Positions 62,252-64,000 of a DNA stretch of 64,000 bases are shown here, piece after piece. Under the pieces are notes generated by a model that was given only the letters and a program-made list of their open reading frames with translations, searched no databases and was not told the origin of the DNA. Location of the stretch: NCBI GenBank assembly GCA_001464335.1, contig LNEV01000009.1:124001-188000 (forward strand), written 5' to 3'. The stretch is from Rhizobiales bacterium Ga0077545. Its GTDB lineage: Bacteria > Pseudomonadota > Alphaproteobacteria > Rhizobiales > Methylopilaceae. Both the position numbers and the translations under genes were made by a program. How positions within the stretch are numbered: the first letter of the stretch is position 1; every line of letters begins with the position of its first letter.

Positions 62252-63676
62252 TTAGGCCGCCTGGTCCCTGAGACGGGCGAGGCTTTCCTCGCGTCCGAGA
62301 ACGGCCAGAACCTCGAAGATCGGCGGCGAAACCATCTTGCCGGTCAGGGCGGCGCGCAGGGGCTGTGCCACCTGTCCGAGCTTGGCTCCCTCCGTCTCGG
62401 CGAAGGCCCGCACAGCGGCTTCCGCGTTTTCCGCGCTCCAGGAATCCACCTGTTCGAGCTGGCGAAGCACGCGGCCGATCAACTCGCGCGTACCGGCAGC
62501 GCCAAGAGCCTGTTTTGCCTTGTCGTCCGGGGCAAGCGGGCGCGCGTCGAGCAGGAAGCTCGCATTGTCGAGAAGCTCGATAAAGTTTTTCGAGCGCTCC
62601 TTCATGGCAGGAAGCATGATCTGGAAGGCATCCCACATTCCGGCATCCAGCTTTGCCTGAGCCTCGGGTCCGCCCGGAAGATAGGGCAGCGAATCCTTGA
62701 AAACCGCAATCAGCTCCTCGTCGGGCATGGCCCGCATGTAATGACCGTTGAGGTTTTCGAGCTTGGCGAAGTCGAAGCGCGCCGCCGAGCGCCCGACGGA
62801 ATCGAGGTTGAACGCCGCGATCATTTCCTCGCCTGAGAATATTTCCTGATCCTTGTGGCTCCAGCCCAGACGCACAAGGTAGTTACGAAGCGCGGCGGGA
62901 ATATATCCCATCTCGCGATAGGCCTCGACACCGAGTGCGCCGTGGCGCTTGGAGAGCTTTGCGCCGTCCGGACCGTGGATCAGCGGAATATGGGCCATGC
63001 GCGGCACATCCCAGCCGAGCGCGCGGTAAATCTGGATCTGGCGTGCGGCGTTCGTCAAATGGTCGACACCCCGGATGATGTCGGTGACGCCCATGTCGTG
63101 ATCGTCGACGACGACGGCGAGCATATAGGTCGGCGTGCCGTCGGAGCGCAGCAGGATGAGATCGTCGAGGTCGGCGTTAGGGAACGTCACGGAGCCCTGC
63201 ACTGCGTCATCGACCACCGTCTCGCCGCTGTTGTCGACGCGCAGGCGGATGACGGGTTTTACGCCTTCCGGCGCCGTCGACGGATCGCGGTCGCGCCAGC
63301 CGCCATCGTAGCGGGGCGGTTTTCCGGCCGCGAGCGCGTTCGCGCGCATCGCCTCCAGTTCCTCGATGGTGTCGTAGGCGCGGTAGGCCTTGCCGGTCGC
63401 GAGCAGTTCATCGACCACGGCGCGGTGACGGTCGGCGCGGGCGAACTGGAAAACGGGATCGCCGTCCCAATCGAGACCGAGCCATTTCAAGCCGTCGATG
63501 ATCGCGTCGATGGCCTCGTCCGTCGAACGCGCGCGATCTGTGTCCTCGATGCGCAGCAGCATTTTCCCGCCCGTGTTCTTGGCGTACAGCCAGTTGAACA
63601 GGGCTGTGCGCGCGCCGCCGATATGGAGAAATCCGGTGGGCGAGGGTGCAAAACGGGCAATGACGGGCTTGGTCAT
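62252..63676 (-). CDS. gltX: Glutamate--tRNA ligase
   Basis: Charges tRNA-Glu (474 residues), class I synthetase. The HIGH motif reads HIGG in [18 protein letters not shown] and KMSKS reads KLSKR in [12 protein letters not shown]. The C-terminal helical anticodon domains are present. Alphaproteobacteria often carry a non-discriminating form; that cannot be told here. It is divergent from comEC. Confidence 0.96.
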   Translation of the reverse strand: MTKPVIARFAPSPTGFLHIGGARTALFNWLYAKNTGGKMLLRIEDTDRARSTDEAIDAIIDGLKWLGLDWDGDPVFQFARADRHRAVVDELLATGKAYRAYDTIEELEAMRANALAAGKPPRYDGGWRDRDPSTAPEGVKPVIRLRVDNSGETVVDDAVQGSVTFPNADLDDLILLRSDGTPTYMLAVVVDDHDMGVTDIIRGVDHLTNAARQIQIYRALGWDVPRMAHIPLIHGPDGAKLSKRHGALGVEAYREMGYIPAALRNYLVRLGWSHKDQEIFSGEEMIAAFNLDSVGRSAARFDFAKLENLNGHYMRAMPDEELIAVFKDSLPYLPGGPEAQAKLDAGMWDAFQIMLPAMKERSKNFIELLDNASFLLDARPLAPDDKAKQALGAAGTRELIGRVLRQLEQVDSWSAENAEAAVRAFAETEGAKLGQVAQPLRAALTGKMVSPPIFEVLAVLGREESLARLRDQAA

Positions 63677-63759
63677 GGGGCGGCTTCATCTGTCGGGAAC
63701 ACGCCGGTTAGGCATCGGCGCGCGTCCGTGTAGCATGGGGTCGGGGGCGAGGGAACCGG

Positions 63760-64000
63760 GTGGCGGGGGATAAGCGACAGAGCAGGGCCGGCGGCCGCGC
63801 CGCTTTGGCCGCGCAGCCGTTCGATGCGGATGCCGCCTCCGGTGGCGCATTCACCGAGGTGTTGCGCAAGCTCGCGGCGGCGTTCGAGGAGGAGCGCGAG
63901 GCCGGGCGGTTTTTCCTGTTTCTGCCCGTTGCCGCGATTGGCGGCGTGCTTCTGTTCTTTTCGGCCGACCGCGATCCGTCGCTCCTTGCCGCCCTCGCGG
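63760..64000 (+). CDS. comEC: ComEC/Rec2 family DNA uptake protein, N-terminal part (runs off the window)
   Basis: From GTG 63760 an open frame runs to the end of the window. The first 45 residues are polar (with EVLRKLAAAFEEEREAG), then a helix FFLFLPVAAIGGVLLFF begins, the start pattern of alphaproteobacterial ComEC next to gltX. Only 80 residues are visible, so the assignment rests on position and the first helix. The start is tentative; no ATG is in frame. Confidence 0.65.
   Translation, partial: MAGDKRQSRAGGRAALAAQPFDADAASGGAFTEVLRKLAAAFEEEREAGRFFLFLPVAAIGGVLLFFSADRDPSLLAALA

Overview
The window is a contiguous, GC-rich chromosomal segment from an alphaproteobacterium, most likely of the order Hyphomicrobiales (Rhizobiales). 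The case rests on gene order: tig-clpP-clpX-lon-hup, a 14-gene nuo operon followed by birA and RNase J, then rpsB-tsf-pyrH-frr-uppS-cdsA-dxr-rseP-bamA-lpxD-fabZ-lpxA-lpxI-lpxB with gltA, gltX and comEC. It also rests on LpxI in place of LpxH, a short ProS, an S2 protein with a helix-hairpin-helix tail, and three short palindromic spacer elements that resemble ones common in rhizobial genomes. Genus and species cannot be fixed from the sequence alone. No prophage, insertion sequence, CRISPR array or integrase is visible.

Positions 1-11300 form the most mixed part: glnB (PII) behind a candidate sigma54 promoter, the NAD(P)HX repair enzyme Nnr, several stand-alone enzymes (NmrA-like protein, a Tat-exported cupredoxin protein that seems to lack copper ligands, an alpha/beta hydrolase, an SDR), a YuiH-like molybdoenzyme next to a flavin reductase, Ada, a DUF1993 protein and two unrecognised proteins. 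The second of these (10402-11250) is clearly poorer in GC and is the best candidate for acquired DNA. Three different palindromic repeats sit in the spacers at about 2.25, 3.2 and 7.8 kb.

Positions 11350-18620 hold the protein-quality cluster (trigger factor, ClpP, ClpX, Lon, HU) with tRNA-Leu, tRNA-Val and tRNA-Asp. The lon leader contains two hairpins that cannot form together. Positions 18850-34730 hold a DUF2188-like protein, the complete respiratory complex I operon nuoA-N and biotin-protein ligase. NuoL carries a strongly His/Asp-rich insert near its N terminus. RNase J, a DUF1467 protein, a PilZ protein, ProS, LolC/E, LolD, a GFA-family protein, a candidate 35-residue membrane peptide and DnaE follow up to 45.1 kb.

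From 45.1 kb a TerC protein is divergent from a long, tightly packed plus-strand series. It begins with translation and nucleotide genes (rpsB, tsf, pyrH, frr), moves to isoprenoid, phospholipid and envelope protease genes (uppS, cdsA, dxr, rseP), and ends with outer-membrane assembly and lipid A synthesis (bamA, lpxD, fabZ, lpxA, lpxI, lpxB) plus a small serine hydrolase. Convergent gltA and gltX follow, and the window ends inside comEC. Apart from the 0-11 kb region this is an ordinary core-genome segment; no obviously new multi-gene system was found. The most unusual items are the His-rich NuoL insert, the AT-rich DGHHK-motif protein, the copper-ligand-poor cupredoxin protein and the lon leader.
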